The notes below the pieces were generated by a model, which did no database searches, was not told the origin of the DNA, and saw only the letters and a list, made by a program, of their open reading frames with translations. From a virus, in the IMG/VR virus record IMGVR_UViG_3300046536_000190, positions 1 to 33,649 of that record: a DNA stretch of 33,649 nt; one strand, written 5' to 3'. This document shows positions 1 to 5,042 of the stretch, piece after piece (position 1 is the stretch's first letter; every line of letters starts with the position of its first letter). The translations under genes were made by a program, and so were the position numbers.

Positions 1-96
1 GCGCTGGTGACGACGCTGCACGGCCACGCTGACGGTGAGCAGCTGCTCGCGCAATGGCGCGAGACCTTTGAACGAATGAGAGCCTCGGGGGCATGA
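1..96 (+). CDS. C-terminal end of an unidentified protein (5' partial)
   Basis: An open frame enters from the left edge and runs 31 codons to a TGA at 94-96. The peptide ends ETFERMRASGA and looks like the helical tail of a longer protein. Its stop overlaps the next ATG (93-95) as ATGA, the same joining pattern used by the genes that follow, which supports it being real and part of the same transcription unit. Too little is present to assign a family. Confidence 0.55.
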   Translation, partial: ALVTTLHGHADGEQLLAQWRETFERMRASGA

Positions 97-128
97 TGGA
101 ACTGACTGACAGCGAGATTCAGGCATGA
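93..128 (+). CDS. Possible 11-codon coupling minigene
   Basis: ATG at 93 overlaps the previous stop (ATGA). Eleven codons later the TGA at 126-128 overlaps the ATG at 125 of the next gene in the same way. The peptide would be MMELTDSEIQA. It may simply let ribosomes reach the next start by translational coupling, or it may be chance. No function can be read from so short a peptide. Confidence 0.25.
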   Translation: MMELTDSEIQA

Positions 129-913
129 CCTCAAACACCAACAGGCTCGACGGAATGGATATGACAGATGAACTGATCAACCTACTACGCGAGATTCGCC
201 CGAGCTTCAGCGATGTCGGCTCGCGCGATGTGGATACGCTCCGCAAGCAAAACCAGATTGACCGCGCGCTCGAACTGCTATCTGCAAGCAAGCCTGCCGT
301 GATTGAAGGGTGGAGGCTGGTGCCGGTTGAGCCAACTAACGCGATGACGTACGTAGGTCAGAAACACCGCTACGAACCCGTCTGGAGCATCGGGGCGATC
401 TATCGCGCCATGCTCGCCGCATCCCCTGCCGCGCCAGCGCAATCGGGGGAGCCGATCTATCAGATTCGCGGCACGTTGCGAGAAGGTCATCCGTGGCACG
501 ACGTTGGAATAGAAGGCTTCAGGCAGGCTGAAAGTCGGCACAACTATGAGCGCCGCATCGTCTACGCCGCCCCTCAATCATCCCAGCCCGCGCCCTCTGC
601 CGTGGTGCTGGACGATGAGCGGGCGGCGCTGATGTGCGAGCGCCTCCGGAGTATGGGGCTCGCGACATGCAACGAAGCAGCGGACATGGTTGAACAGCTT
701 GTTCGCGCCGCACCTGCCCCCATCCTGAAGATTCAGGAGGCCATCGAAGCGGCGTTGGACGAACTGCCCGCCGGTGAGGTGGTGGCGTTCATCACCGGCT
801 CGTTCGTCGGCCTGATCGAGGCGCTTGCCAAGGTCAACGATCACGACCCGAACGTGGACATCAGGATCGACGGCGGCACGTCGCGAGACATCACTATCCA
901 CGCACCGAAATGA
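125..913 (+). CDS. Hypothetical phage accessory protein, 262 aa
   Basis: This is a soluble protein with no signal peptide or membrane segment. The middle holds WRLVPVEPT (about residues 63-71) followed by a MLAASPAAPAQ linker. This layout is familiar from small early or accessory proteins of proteobacterial phages in which a GWxLVPxEPT block precedes a variable linker. After the linker comes a second block (PIYQIRG ... RIVYAAPQ) and a mostly helical C-terminal part. The start at 125 is favoured by the ATGA overlap, but an in-frame ATG at 161 (MTDELINLLREI) is an alternative. Its stop overlaps the next start at 910. The function is unknown; naming it more precisely would be guesswork. Confidence 0.75.
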   Translation: MTSNTNRLDGMDMTDELINLLREIRPSFSDVGSRDVDTLRKQNQIDRALELLSASKPAVIEGWRLVPVEPTNAMTYVGQKHRYEPVWSIGAIYRAMLAASPAAPAQSGEPIYQIRGTLREGHPWHDVGIEGFRQAESRHNYERRIVYAAPQSSQPAPSAVVLDDERAALMCERLRSMGLATCNEAADMVEQLVRAAPAPILKIQEAIEAALDELPAGEVVAFITGSFVGLIEALAKVNDHDPNVDIRIDGGTSRDITIHAPK

Positions 914-1125
914 CCGACCACACACTGACCGGCGACCAGTCCACCCACATGCCGACGACAGCCAGCGAGTACATCGCGATGGGTCTGACGACGCCCGAGC
1001 AGGTGCAGCGTCACCGCGAGTGGATGGACGCCCAGCGAACCGCCGAGCGCGTCGCCATCAACCACTACCGCATCCAGCTGGCGGGCTTCATCGCGCGCCT
1101 GCACAACACATGGCCGCACATATGA
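910..1125 (+). CDS. Small hypothetical protein, 71 aa
   Basis: ATG at 910 overlaps the upstream TGA by four bases, and its own TGA (1123-1125) overlaps the next ATG at 1122. The protein is soluble and predicted mostly helical after residue 18. It includes a Gln/Arg-rich helix (TTPEQVQRHREWMDAQRTAE, residues 27-46). It has no cysteines, signal peptide or recognisable domain. Placement in a row of coupled genes is the main support for it being expressed. Function unknown. Confidence 0.65.
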   Translation: MTDHTLTGDQSTHMPTTASEYIAMGLTTPEQVQRHREWMDAQRTAERVAINHYRIQLAGFIARLHNTWPHI

Positions 1126-1652
1126 TCAGCCACCCCTACACCAGCGCTCAGCGCGGCACATGGCACCGCCACACCGCCAACGATCACACGCTCTGGTGGG
1201 ATCAGCGCCCGCGCGCCCGATTCACTGACCCCAGCATGGAGCCGTGGACCGAGCACGAGCAGCCGGCGATCGTCCGCGCGCGCATCGCCGACGGTTGGAT
1301 CACGGACAAGGTGCGCGGCGAGCCGTGGCTGTCAGCCTGCGACTTCACCAAGGACTGGGCGCGCGCAGCGAACTTCGGCGGCGCCCCCAAACCGGACGAC
1401 GGCGATACGCGTATCGAGCGCACGCCCGTCTGGAATCTCCTGTGGACGAACGACCGCCTTCACCAGTTCGCCGGCGACGCCAGAAAGCTCCTCAGCACCT
1501 TGCTCTCGGCCGACACGCGAGGCTGGACGCTCAAGTCAGCGAAGCGCAACGGCGAGCAGGTACACATCGAATTCAGCGAGAGAGCCGTAGTCGTCGGGAA
1601 GCGCGAGCCTGACGGCACGATCGTCGTGCTCGACGCCAAGGAATTTTACTGA
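1122..1652 (+). CDS. Hypothetical protein, 176 aa
   Basis: The same frame is open from 825, but the upstream part overlaps two other coding genes. I take the ATG at 1122, which forms an ATGA overlap with the previous stop; an ATG at 1110 is the nearest alternative. The protein is rich in Trp, His and charged residues (WHRHTANDHTLWWDQRP near residue 13) and ends in a beta-rich segment (QVHIEFSERAVVVGKREPDG). No catalytic motif, membrane span or known domain is visible. The stop at 1652 is directly followed by the ATG of the HU/IHF-like gene. Confidence 0.65.
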   Translation: MISHPYTSAQRGTWHRHTANDHTLWWDQRPRARFTDPSMEPWTEHEQPAIVRARIADGWITDKVRGEPWLSACDFTKDWARAANFGGAPKPDDGDTRIERTPVWNLLWTNDRLHQFAGDARKLLSTLLSADTRGWTLKSAKRNGEQVHIEFSERAVVVGKREPDGTIVVLDAKEFY

Positions 1653-1991
1653 ATGAAACCGCGAGCAAAACGCCACTACCCTCCCCGCGCCGTCGGCGTC
1701 ATCAGCGTACCGATCGCCCTCGTGCGCAGCGTCTCCGAGCGCACCGGCGTGCCGGAAGACACCGTGCGGCTGATCATCACGACCGCGCTCGAAGACATCA
1801 AGACGGCCGCGCGCACCACGCGCGTGTCGTTCCGCAACTTCGGCACGTTCCAGTCGACGACCTACAAGGGCACGACGCGGGCGATGCCGAGCGACCCGAG
1901 CACGCTGGTGACGTTCCCGACGCGGCGCCGCCTCGTGCTGAAGGCTGTGTCTGAACCTGAGTCTGACGACCCCCAAAGGAGCCTGCTATGA
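1653..1991 (+). CDS. HU/IHF-family DNA-binding protein
   Basis: HU and IHF proteins are small dimers that bend DNA. This 112-aa protein has the family layout: an N-terminal helical dimerisation part (residues about 20-54), the turn SFRNFGTFQ (59-67) matching the family's GFGTF element, then a beta-arm region (70-92) with two prolines (P79, P82) where the DNA-intercalating proline normally sits, and a closing basic strand (TRRRLVLKA). The arm lacks the usual RNP triplet, so it is a divergent member. It has an 18-residue basic N-terminal extension compared with a typical 90-aa HU. The gene is directly abutted by its neighbours. In phages such proteins can serve replication, packaging or recombination; which applies here is not visible. 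Confidence 0.85.
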   Translation: MKPRAKRHYPPRAVGVISVPIALVRSVSERTGVPEDTVRLIITTALEDIKTAARTTRVSFRNFGTFQSTTYKGTTRAMPSDPSTLVTFPTRRRLVLKAVSEPESDDPQRSLL

Positions 1992-2107
1992 GACGATTCC
2001 CCCGCCCTTCCCGCGAAGACCGCTCGCTGGCGTTCTCCTACCACCACTTCATCCACCGCAGTCGCGCGCGGGCGACTCTGTTCGCCTACACGGGGATCTG
2101 GCTGTGA
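1988..2107 (+). CDS. Small basic hypothetical protein, 39 aa
   Basis: ATG at 1988 overlaps the stop of the HU-like gene (ATGA), and its own TGA at 2105-2107 overlaps a GTG start at 2104 (GTGA). The peptide begins MRRFPRPSREDRS and is strongly basic, with an aromatic C-terminus (FAYTGIWL). It fills what would otherwise be a gap between two coupled genes, which is the best evidence for it. Function unknown. Confidence 0.55.
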   Translation: MRRFPRPSREDRSLAFSYHHFIHRSRARATLFAYTGIWL

Positions 2108-2307
2108 GGTGGACGAGTGAACAGCCCACGCAACCAGGCTTCTACTGGATGAAGATAGGTCCGGACGACCCAGAGCCTGTCGTGGTGGAGATCAGCGGCA
2201 CAGACAGGCTGCACGTGCACGAGTCGGGCGTGGAGCGGGACTACTCAGTCGAGGCCGTGCCCTACGCGCTCTGGTGCGGCCCGCTCACGCCTCCGGAGGC
2301 AGAGTGA
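2104..2307 (+). CDS. Small hypothetical phage protein, 67 aa
   Basis: GTG start at 2104 inside a GTGA overlap. The protein opens RWTSEQPTQPGFYWMKIG, the arrangement WTxExPTxPGxYW known from many small phage proteins of unknown role, and continues as alternating beta strands (VVVEISGTDRLHVH). It is compact, acidic and soluble. Its TGA (2305-2307) overlaps the next gene's GTG. The family is recurrent in phage accessory regions but I know of no demonstrated function. Confidence 0.65.
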   Translation: MRWTSEQPTQPGFYWMKIGPDDPEPVVVEISGTDRLHVHESGVERDYSVEAVPYALWCGPLTPPEAE

Positions 2308-2528
2308 AATTTCAGTCGATCGAGACGTGGTACTTGAGGTCTCGCGATCTGACCGGCTTCGTCGTGCGCTGCCCGCTGTTCGGTCGGCGCGACGAAGTGA
2401 CGGCGCTGCTGACAGGCGACCATGAGATCGACGGAGTGATGAGGACGGTCGTCGCGGTCGAGAGCCCATGCCTGATGGCTCTACGCGACGGCGTTCTGGT
2501 GTCCCTGATGATTCGAGGCAAACTATGA
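2304..2528 (+). CDS. Hypothetical protein, 74 aa
   Basis: The frame is open from 2274, but the GTG at 2304 is the better start: it lies in a GTGA overlap and follows CTCCGGAGG (2291-2299) at suitable spacing. The protein starts VKFQSIETWYLRSRDLTGFV and appears beta-rich, with a hydrophobic C-terminal strand pair (CLMALRDGVLVSLMIRGKL). No signal peptide or known domain is seen. Its stop overlaps the ATG at 2525. Confidence 0.6.
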   Translation: MKFQSIETWYLRSRDLTGFVVRCPLFGRRDEVTALLTGDHEIDGVMRTVVAVESPCLMALRDGVLVSLMIRGKL

Positions 2529-2782
2529 CCAAAGGCCGCCGCAAGCCCACCCGCGAACCCGTCCAGCTCGACATGTTCGGCGGCATGTCGCCGGCCGCCG
2601 CGCGCGAGCACCTCGTCGCGGCGGTGGACCGCAACGGCCAGTACGTCGACTGGGACCGCGACACGGGCAAGCTCAACGTCTACGTCAGCGAGCGCGGCGC
2701 GGACGACGGTGAGGTGACGCTGGACGGTCACTTCACGAAGCAGGATCTGGTCGCACTCATCACACTTTGGCCTGCGACATAA
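2525..2782 (+). CDS. Hypothetical protein, 85 aa, last gene of the coupled chain
   Basis: ATG at 2525 overlaps the preceding TGA (ATGA); the longer frame from 2468 would overlap that gene needlessly. The N-terminus is basic (MTKGRRKPTREP), followed by QLDMFGGMSPAAAREHLVAA and a beta-rich part (VDWDRDTGKLNVYVSERG). A QLDMF-type motif resembles the beta-clamp-binding pentapeptide QL[SD]LF of bacterial replication proteins; that match is suggestive only. The gene ends just upstream of a promoter and tRNA-like gene. Confidence 0.65.
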   Translation: MTKGRRKPTREPVQLDMFGGMSPAAAREHLVAAVDRNGQYVDWDRDTGKLNVYVSERGADDGEVTLDGHFTKQDLVALITLWPAT

Positions 2783-2796
2783 GGCTGGTGTAGAAT
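2767..2796 (+). promoter_or_regulatory. Putative sigma70-type promoter for the tRNA-like gene
   Basis: TTGGCC (2767-2772) and TAGAAT (2791-2796) are separated by 18 bp. Transcription would begin near 2803, just before the tRNA-like gene at 2806. The box lies at the end of the 2525-2782 gene. Confidence 0.45.
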
Positions 2797-2805
2797 CGCC
2801 AGCGG

Positions 2806-2883
2806 CCGGGTAATAGCTCAACGGTAGAGCCTCACGCGCAAGCAGCCGCCTGAAGGTCGCGGGTTCGACTCCCGCAGCCCGGA
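2806..2883 (+). tRNA. tRNA-like gene with an enlarged, mismatched anticodon arm
   Basis: The outer parts are tRNA-like. The acceptor strands CCGGGT (2806-2811) and GCCCGG (2877-2882) pair, with one T-G wobble. The D-arm is perfect: GCTC (2816-2819), AACGGTA, GAGC (2827-2830). The variable region is AGGTC. The T-arm is perfect: GCGGG (2859-2863), TTCGACT, CCCGC (2871-2875). The anticodon arm (2832-2853) is 22 nt instead of 17: three pairs, a C-C mismatch, three more pairs and an 8-nt loop (CAAGCAGC), so no anticodon can be assigned. One extra base lies between acceptor and D-stem. The 3' end reads ACAA, so no CCA is encoded. It may be a degenerate tRNA, an unusual tRNA, or a tRNA mimic. Confidence 0.55.
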
Positions 2884-2908
2884 CAAACACCTCCCGCAAA
2901 GCCTCACC

Positions 2909-2936
2909 AAAGCCGCCCTCGCGCGGCTTTCTTTTT
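2909..2936 (+). terminator. Rho-independent terminator after the tRNA-like gene
   Basis: An 8-bp perfect stem (AAAGCCGC 2909-2916 with GCGGCTTT 2923-2930), a 6-nt loop and a T-rich tail (CTTTTT). It closes the accessory block and the tRNA-like transcript. Confidence 0.85.
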
Positions 2937-3046
2937 GCGCGTAACCCATCAGATTTACGCCAACTCAAAGTACTTTTCGGTCAGAATGCGGCCAGCGACC
3001 ACGTCGCCGCGCGCAGTCCCACACCACCTGACCAGTGAGTTCCGCC

Positions 3047-3232
3047 ATGACCAACGACAGACCCAAGTACAAGCCCTGCCCGTGTGGCTGCTCGGCACGT
3101 ATCGAGGCAATGCTACAGGCCAACATCACCCCGCCACGCCGCACCGGCCGGCGCATTGCCCGATGGGCAGCCTCACGTCTACTGCTCGTTGTGGCCGTAG
3201 CTGTGTTGTTACAGATACTCATAACGCATTAA
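3047..3232 (+). CDS. Small membrane protein with a CPCGC motif, 61 aa
   Basis: I chose ATG 3047 over the in-frame GTG at 3035. The N-terminus is hydrophilic with a CPCGC cluster (residues 10-14), then a basic stretch (PPRRTGRRIARW) leads into one hydrophobic helix (ASRLLLVVAVAVLLQILITH) reaching the C-terminus. Positive charges just before the helix suggest a cytoplasmic N-terminus and a single C-terminal anchor. The ribosome site is weak. The gene stands alone between a terminator and the repeat-rich region upstream of parA. It could be a small toxin-like or exclusion-type membrane peptide, but nothing in the sequence decides this. Confidence 0.45.
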   Translation: MTNDRPKYKPCPCGCSARIEAMLQANITPPRRTGRRIARWAASRLLLVVAVAVLLQILITH

Positions 3233-3328
3233 AGTTACCGATTCGCACGTCGCTATGTAAGTGCATGCGGTAAAGTGTACGTGGGCGTACCCACCCACGC
3301 GCCCGTATGTAAAGCCAGCAACCCCCAC

Positions 3329-3364
3329 AGCGTTCCGTGCGCCACCCTGCATGCACGGAACGCT
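3329..3364. repeat. Perfect 12-bp inverted repeat with 12-nt spacer
   Basis: AGCGTTCCGTGC (3329-3340) is the exact reverse complement of GCACGGAACGCT (3353-3364). The downstream side lacks a T-tract, so it is not a standard terminator. It may be a binding site for a dimeric protein such as the parG-like product, or a transcribed hairpin. Confidence 0.8.
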
Positions 3365-3386
3365 ATCGACGCTTCCCCCTGTATTT

Positions 3387-3434
3387 ACATGTGTATGTAC
3401 AGCTACACGTACGTATATACGCGTGTATGTACAG
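3387..3434. repeat. Alternating purine-pyrimidine tract with 12-bp direct repeats
   Basis: Bases 3387-3401 (15 nt) and 3405-3433 (29 nt) alternate strictly between purine and pyrimidine, a pattern that can adopt Z-form or flexible DNA. Two copies of GTGTATGTACAG (3391-3402, 3423-3434) lie 32 bp apart, about three helical turns, so a protein bound to both would sit on the same face. Confidence 0.7.
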
Positions 3435-3524
3435 GTGCGTAAATGTGCGGATTCGCACACTGAAATTTGCTAACAATTACGCATTGATTTATCGTTTACG
3501 GTCAGGCCATACATAGGGGTTACC

Positions 3525-4148
3525 ATGTCCGTGATCGCATTTGTGTCACAAAAGGGTGGGGTGGGGAAGTCGACCATTGCGCGTGCGTTGGCGCGCGAGG
3601 GCGCGGCTAACGGCATGCGCGTCAAGCTGGCCGACCTCGATACGCAGCAGTCGACCAGCATGTTCTGGCAGATCACGCGCACAGGTGCCGGGATCGAGCC
3701 GATCGTCTCCGCCGAGGCGTTCAAGACCGCTGCGCAGGCGCTCGCCATCGCGAAGCAGTACGACCTGCTGGTGATCGACGGCCCGGCGCGCACGAGCAAG
3801 GCCACACTGGAAATCGCGCAGGCAGCGAGCCTCGTGGTGCAGCCGAGCGGCGCGAGCATCGACGACCTGCGCCCGGCGGTGCGAGAGTTCCACGCGCTGG
3901 TGAAGGCGGGCATCCCGGCAGACCGGCTGCGCTTCGCCCTGTGTCGCATCGGCACCGACGCGGAGGAGGCCGACGCCCGCACCTACCTCACGGAGGCCGG
4001 GTACAAGGTGCTCGACGGGTGCCTCGTCGAACGGCCGGCGTACCGCCGCGCGCAGGGTGACGGCTACTCGGTGACCGAGACGCGCTACTCGGCGCTCAAC
4101 GCGCGCGCCGACGCGCTGATCCAGTCCCTCATCGACGCGGCAGGGTGA
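3525..4148 (+). CDS. parA: ParA-family partition ATPase, 207 aa
   Basis: ParA ATPases bind nucleoid DNA when ATP-bound and move plasmid copies apart through a partner bound at the centromere. The deviant Walker A motif KGGVGKST is at residues 10-17 (signature lysines K10 and K15), the A' motif ADLDTQQS at 36-43, and the Walker B strand LLVIDGPA at 81-88 with D85. At 207 aa and without an N-terminal HTH domain it fits the small type Ib class (ParF-like). The start at ATG 3525 follows AGGGG at 5-nt spacing. The parG-like gene starts four bases after its stop, so the two form one cassette, probably controlled through the repeats upstream. Presence next to rep implies stable low-copy plasmid maintenance. 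Confidence 0.95.
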   Translation: MSVIAFVSQKGGVGKSTIARALAREGAANGMRVKLADLDTQQSTSMFWQITRTGAGIEPIVSAEAFKTAAQALAIAKQYDLLVIDGPARTSKATLEIAQAASLVVQPSGASIDDLRPAVREFHALVKAGIPADRLRFALCRIGTDAEEADARTYLTEAGYKVLDGCLVERPAYRRAQGDGYSVTETRYSALNARADALIQSLIDAAG

Positions 4149-4152
4149 CGAG

Positions 4153-4461
4153 ATGGCGACATTCAAATCAAAGGGGTTTGGCGCTCCGCCGACGATCGAG
4201 GACGCGAGCCCGAACCTGGACGAGCCCGAAGCGTTTCAGCCTCCCGAAGATGAGCCACAGGCAGAGCAGGGCGCCGCGCATCGTTCGCCGTTTCCGCGGC
4301 GCCGCGAGCCGACCCAGCCGATGAACTTCCGCGTGCCGCTCGCGCTGTTCGAGGAGCTGCGAGACTTCACGAAGGAGAGCGAGATCCCGATGACCGAGAT
4401 CGCGGTGGCGGGCATTCGCAAGGAGCTGGCTGCGTTGAAGAAGAAGTACGGTGTGAAGTAG
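4153..4461 (+). CDS. Ribbon-helix-helix partition partner (ParG-like), 102 aa
   Basis: The N-terminal half (residues 1-56) is acidic, proline-rich and probably flexible. The C-terminal half (57-97) reads as a ribbon-helix-helix: a short strand MNFRVPLALF, helix FEELRDFTKES, turn IPMTEI, helix AVAGIRKELAALKKK. RHH proteins of this size and layout next to a small ParA act as centromere-binding proteins and autorepressors, with the mobile tail stimulating the ATPase. The gene follows parA by four bases. Sequence alone cannot separate a ParG, a ParB-analogue or a plain repressor, but its placement makes the partition role most likely. A putative promoter lies inside its 3' end. Confidence 0.85.
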   Translation: MATFKSKGFGAPPTIEDASPNLDEPEAFQPPEDEPQAEQGAAHRSPFPRRREPTQPMNFRVPLALFEELRDFTKESEIPMTEIAVAGIRKELAALKKKYGVK

Positions 4462-4464
4462 AAT
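4435..4464 (+). promoter_or_regulatory. Putative promoter in the 3' end of the parG-like gene
   Basis: TTGAAG (4435-4440), 18-bp spacer, TAGAAT (4459-4464). The TAGAAT box and spacer length match those before the tRNA-like gene. The expected start near 4471 would give a transcript of about 160 nt ending at the terminator at 4632. Confidence 0.4.
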
Positions 4465-4470
4465 CGGGCC

Positions 4471-4632
4471 GGGCGCCGCGCGCAAGCGCGTCATCGCGGA
4501 AAGGGGAGTGTGATGGACATTGAGCCAGGTCGGCAGCCCCGTCCTGCCTGATTACTCCACCAAAGAAAAGCCACGTGACTGCTCAATGCGCCCACTAAGC
4601 CCGCACGACCTCATACCCCGTGCGGGCTTTTT
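4471..4632 (+). ncRNA. Candidate small RNA between the partition genes and the origin
   Basis: A putative promoter (4435-4464) and a strong terminator (4597-4632) bracket about 160 nt with no sizeable gene. The segment can form hairpins, for example GGCAG/CTGCC around 4532-4548. It also holds a 12-codon reading frame (ATG 4513, MDIEPGRQPRPA) behind GGGGAG, so it might instead carry a short peptide or be only the 3' UTR of the par transcript. Boundaries are estimates. Confidence 0.3.
4597..4632 (+). terminator. Rho-independent terminator after the partition genes
   Basis: An 11-bp perfect stem (AAGCCCGCACG 4597-4607 with CGTGCGGGCTT 4619-4629), an 11-nt loop and a run of five T (4628-4632). 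It separates the par transcript from the origin. Confidence 0.9.
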
Positions 4633-4708
4633 CATGCGCACTCGGAAACGCAACTAGCCGTCAGCCGGCAGTCGCAGGGGCGGGCAGACCGTTGGTTGCC
4701 TTTTCTGC

Positions 4709-4780
4709 AAAACTGCTTTTAATAAGATTTAATCTTGTTTTTAACAGCTTTCACACTGTTCAAGTCTTTGATTTTAAAGG
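4709..4780. other. AT-rich segment of the replication origin (likely unwinding element)
   Basis: This stretch is far richer in A and T than the rest of the window and lies immediately upstream of the iterons. It includes the inverted repeat AAGATT-T-AATCTT (4724-4736) and a second pair AACAG/CTGTT (about 4743-4760). In iteron plasmids the AT-rich block beside the iterons is where strands first open; assignment here is by position and composition. Confidence 0.65.
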
Positions 4781-4789
4781 CGAAAACTA

Positions 4790-4952
4790 GGCTTATTGGG
4801 GCTTTTGACCGGGTTGAAAGGGGCAACGACTCGGGTTATTGGGGCTTTCGGTCGGGTTATTGGGGCTTTTAATCCGGTTGAAAGGGGCAAATAGTCGGGT
4901 TGAAAGGGGCAACGACTCGGGTTATTAGGGCAAACGGTCGGGTTGGTGCCTG
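4790..4952. repeat. Iteron array, eight copies at 21-22 bp spacing
   Basis: Units with core GGGTTRWWRGGGC begin at about 4790, 4811, 4833, 4854, 4875, 4897, 4919 and 4940, spaced 21, 22, 21, 21, 22, 22 and 21 bp, about two helical turns. Two sequence flavours are mixed: GGGTTGAAAGGGGCAA (copies 2, 5, 6) and GGGTTATTGGGGCTTT (copies 1, 3, 4); copy 7 is intermediate and copy 8 is partial. Iterons bind Rep_3-type initiators, and the rep gene lies just downstream, which makes this the plasmid origin. Confidence 0.9.
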
Positions 4953-4954
4953 AT

Positions 4955-4963
4955 TGTGGATAA
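4955..4963 (-). promoter_or_regulatory. DnaA box
   Basis: TGTGGATAA on the + strand is the reverse complement of the consensus DnaA box TTATCCACA, a perfect 9-mer. It sits directly between the last iteron and the rep leader, where host DnaA would assist Rep in opening the origin. Confidence 0.85.
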
Positions 4964-4971
4964 CTTCGACT

Positions 4972-5042
4972 TTGCACCAAAGCGCAACTGGTGCTACCGT
5001 AAACCCAAGCCCCATGAACCCGATTGGATGCCCCAATGAGCG
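4972..5042 (+). promoter_or_regulatory. rep promoter with inverted iterons over the start codon (probable autoregulation)
   Basis: A plausible promoter is TTGCAC (4972-4977), 17 bp, TACCGT (4995-5000), with the inverted repeat GCACCA/TGGTGC (4974-4994) between the boxes. Downstream, AAGCCCCATGAACCC (5007-5021) is an inverted copy of the iteron with two changes. A second inverted core, GCCCCAATGA (5030-5039), lies 21 bp further on and contains the rep ATG. Inverted iteron-like operators next to rep are the usual means by which Rep dimers repress their own synthesis. Confidence 0.6.

Larger units (their letters stand above)
3233..3524 (+). promoter_or_regulatory. Repeat-rich non-coding region upstream of parA: candidate partition site and par operator
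   Basis: No convincing gene lies here, and the base composition is lower in GC than the flanks. It contains several inverted repeats: GTGGG/CCCAC (3281-3294), a perfect 12-bp pair (3329-3364), TACACG/CGTGTA (3404-3427) and GTGCG/CGCAC (3445-3458). Direct repeats are GATTCGCAC at 3240 and 3450, and GTGTATGTACAG at 3391 and 3423. A weak promoter (TTGATT 3484-3489, 18 bp, CATACA 3508-3513) and a good ribosome site (AGGGG 3515-3519) precede parA. In ParA/ParG-type systems the RHH partner binds upstream repeats both as operator and near or at the centromere; assigning that role here is inference from position. Confidence 0.6.

Noticed and set aside
2935-3273. 112-codon plus-strand frame in the region before parA
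   Set aside because: It begins in the terminator tail, runs across the small membrane protein gene in another frame and has no ribosome site or coherent protein character.
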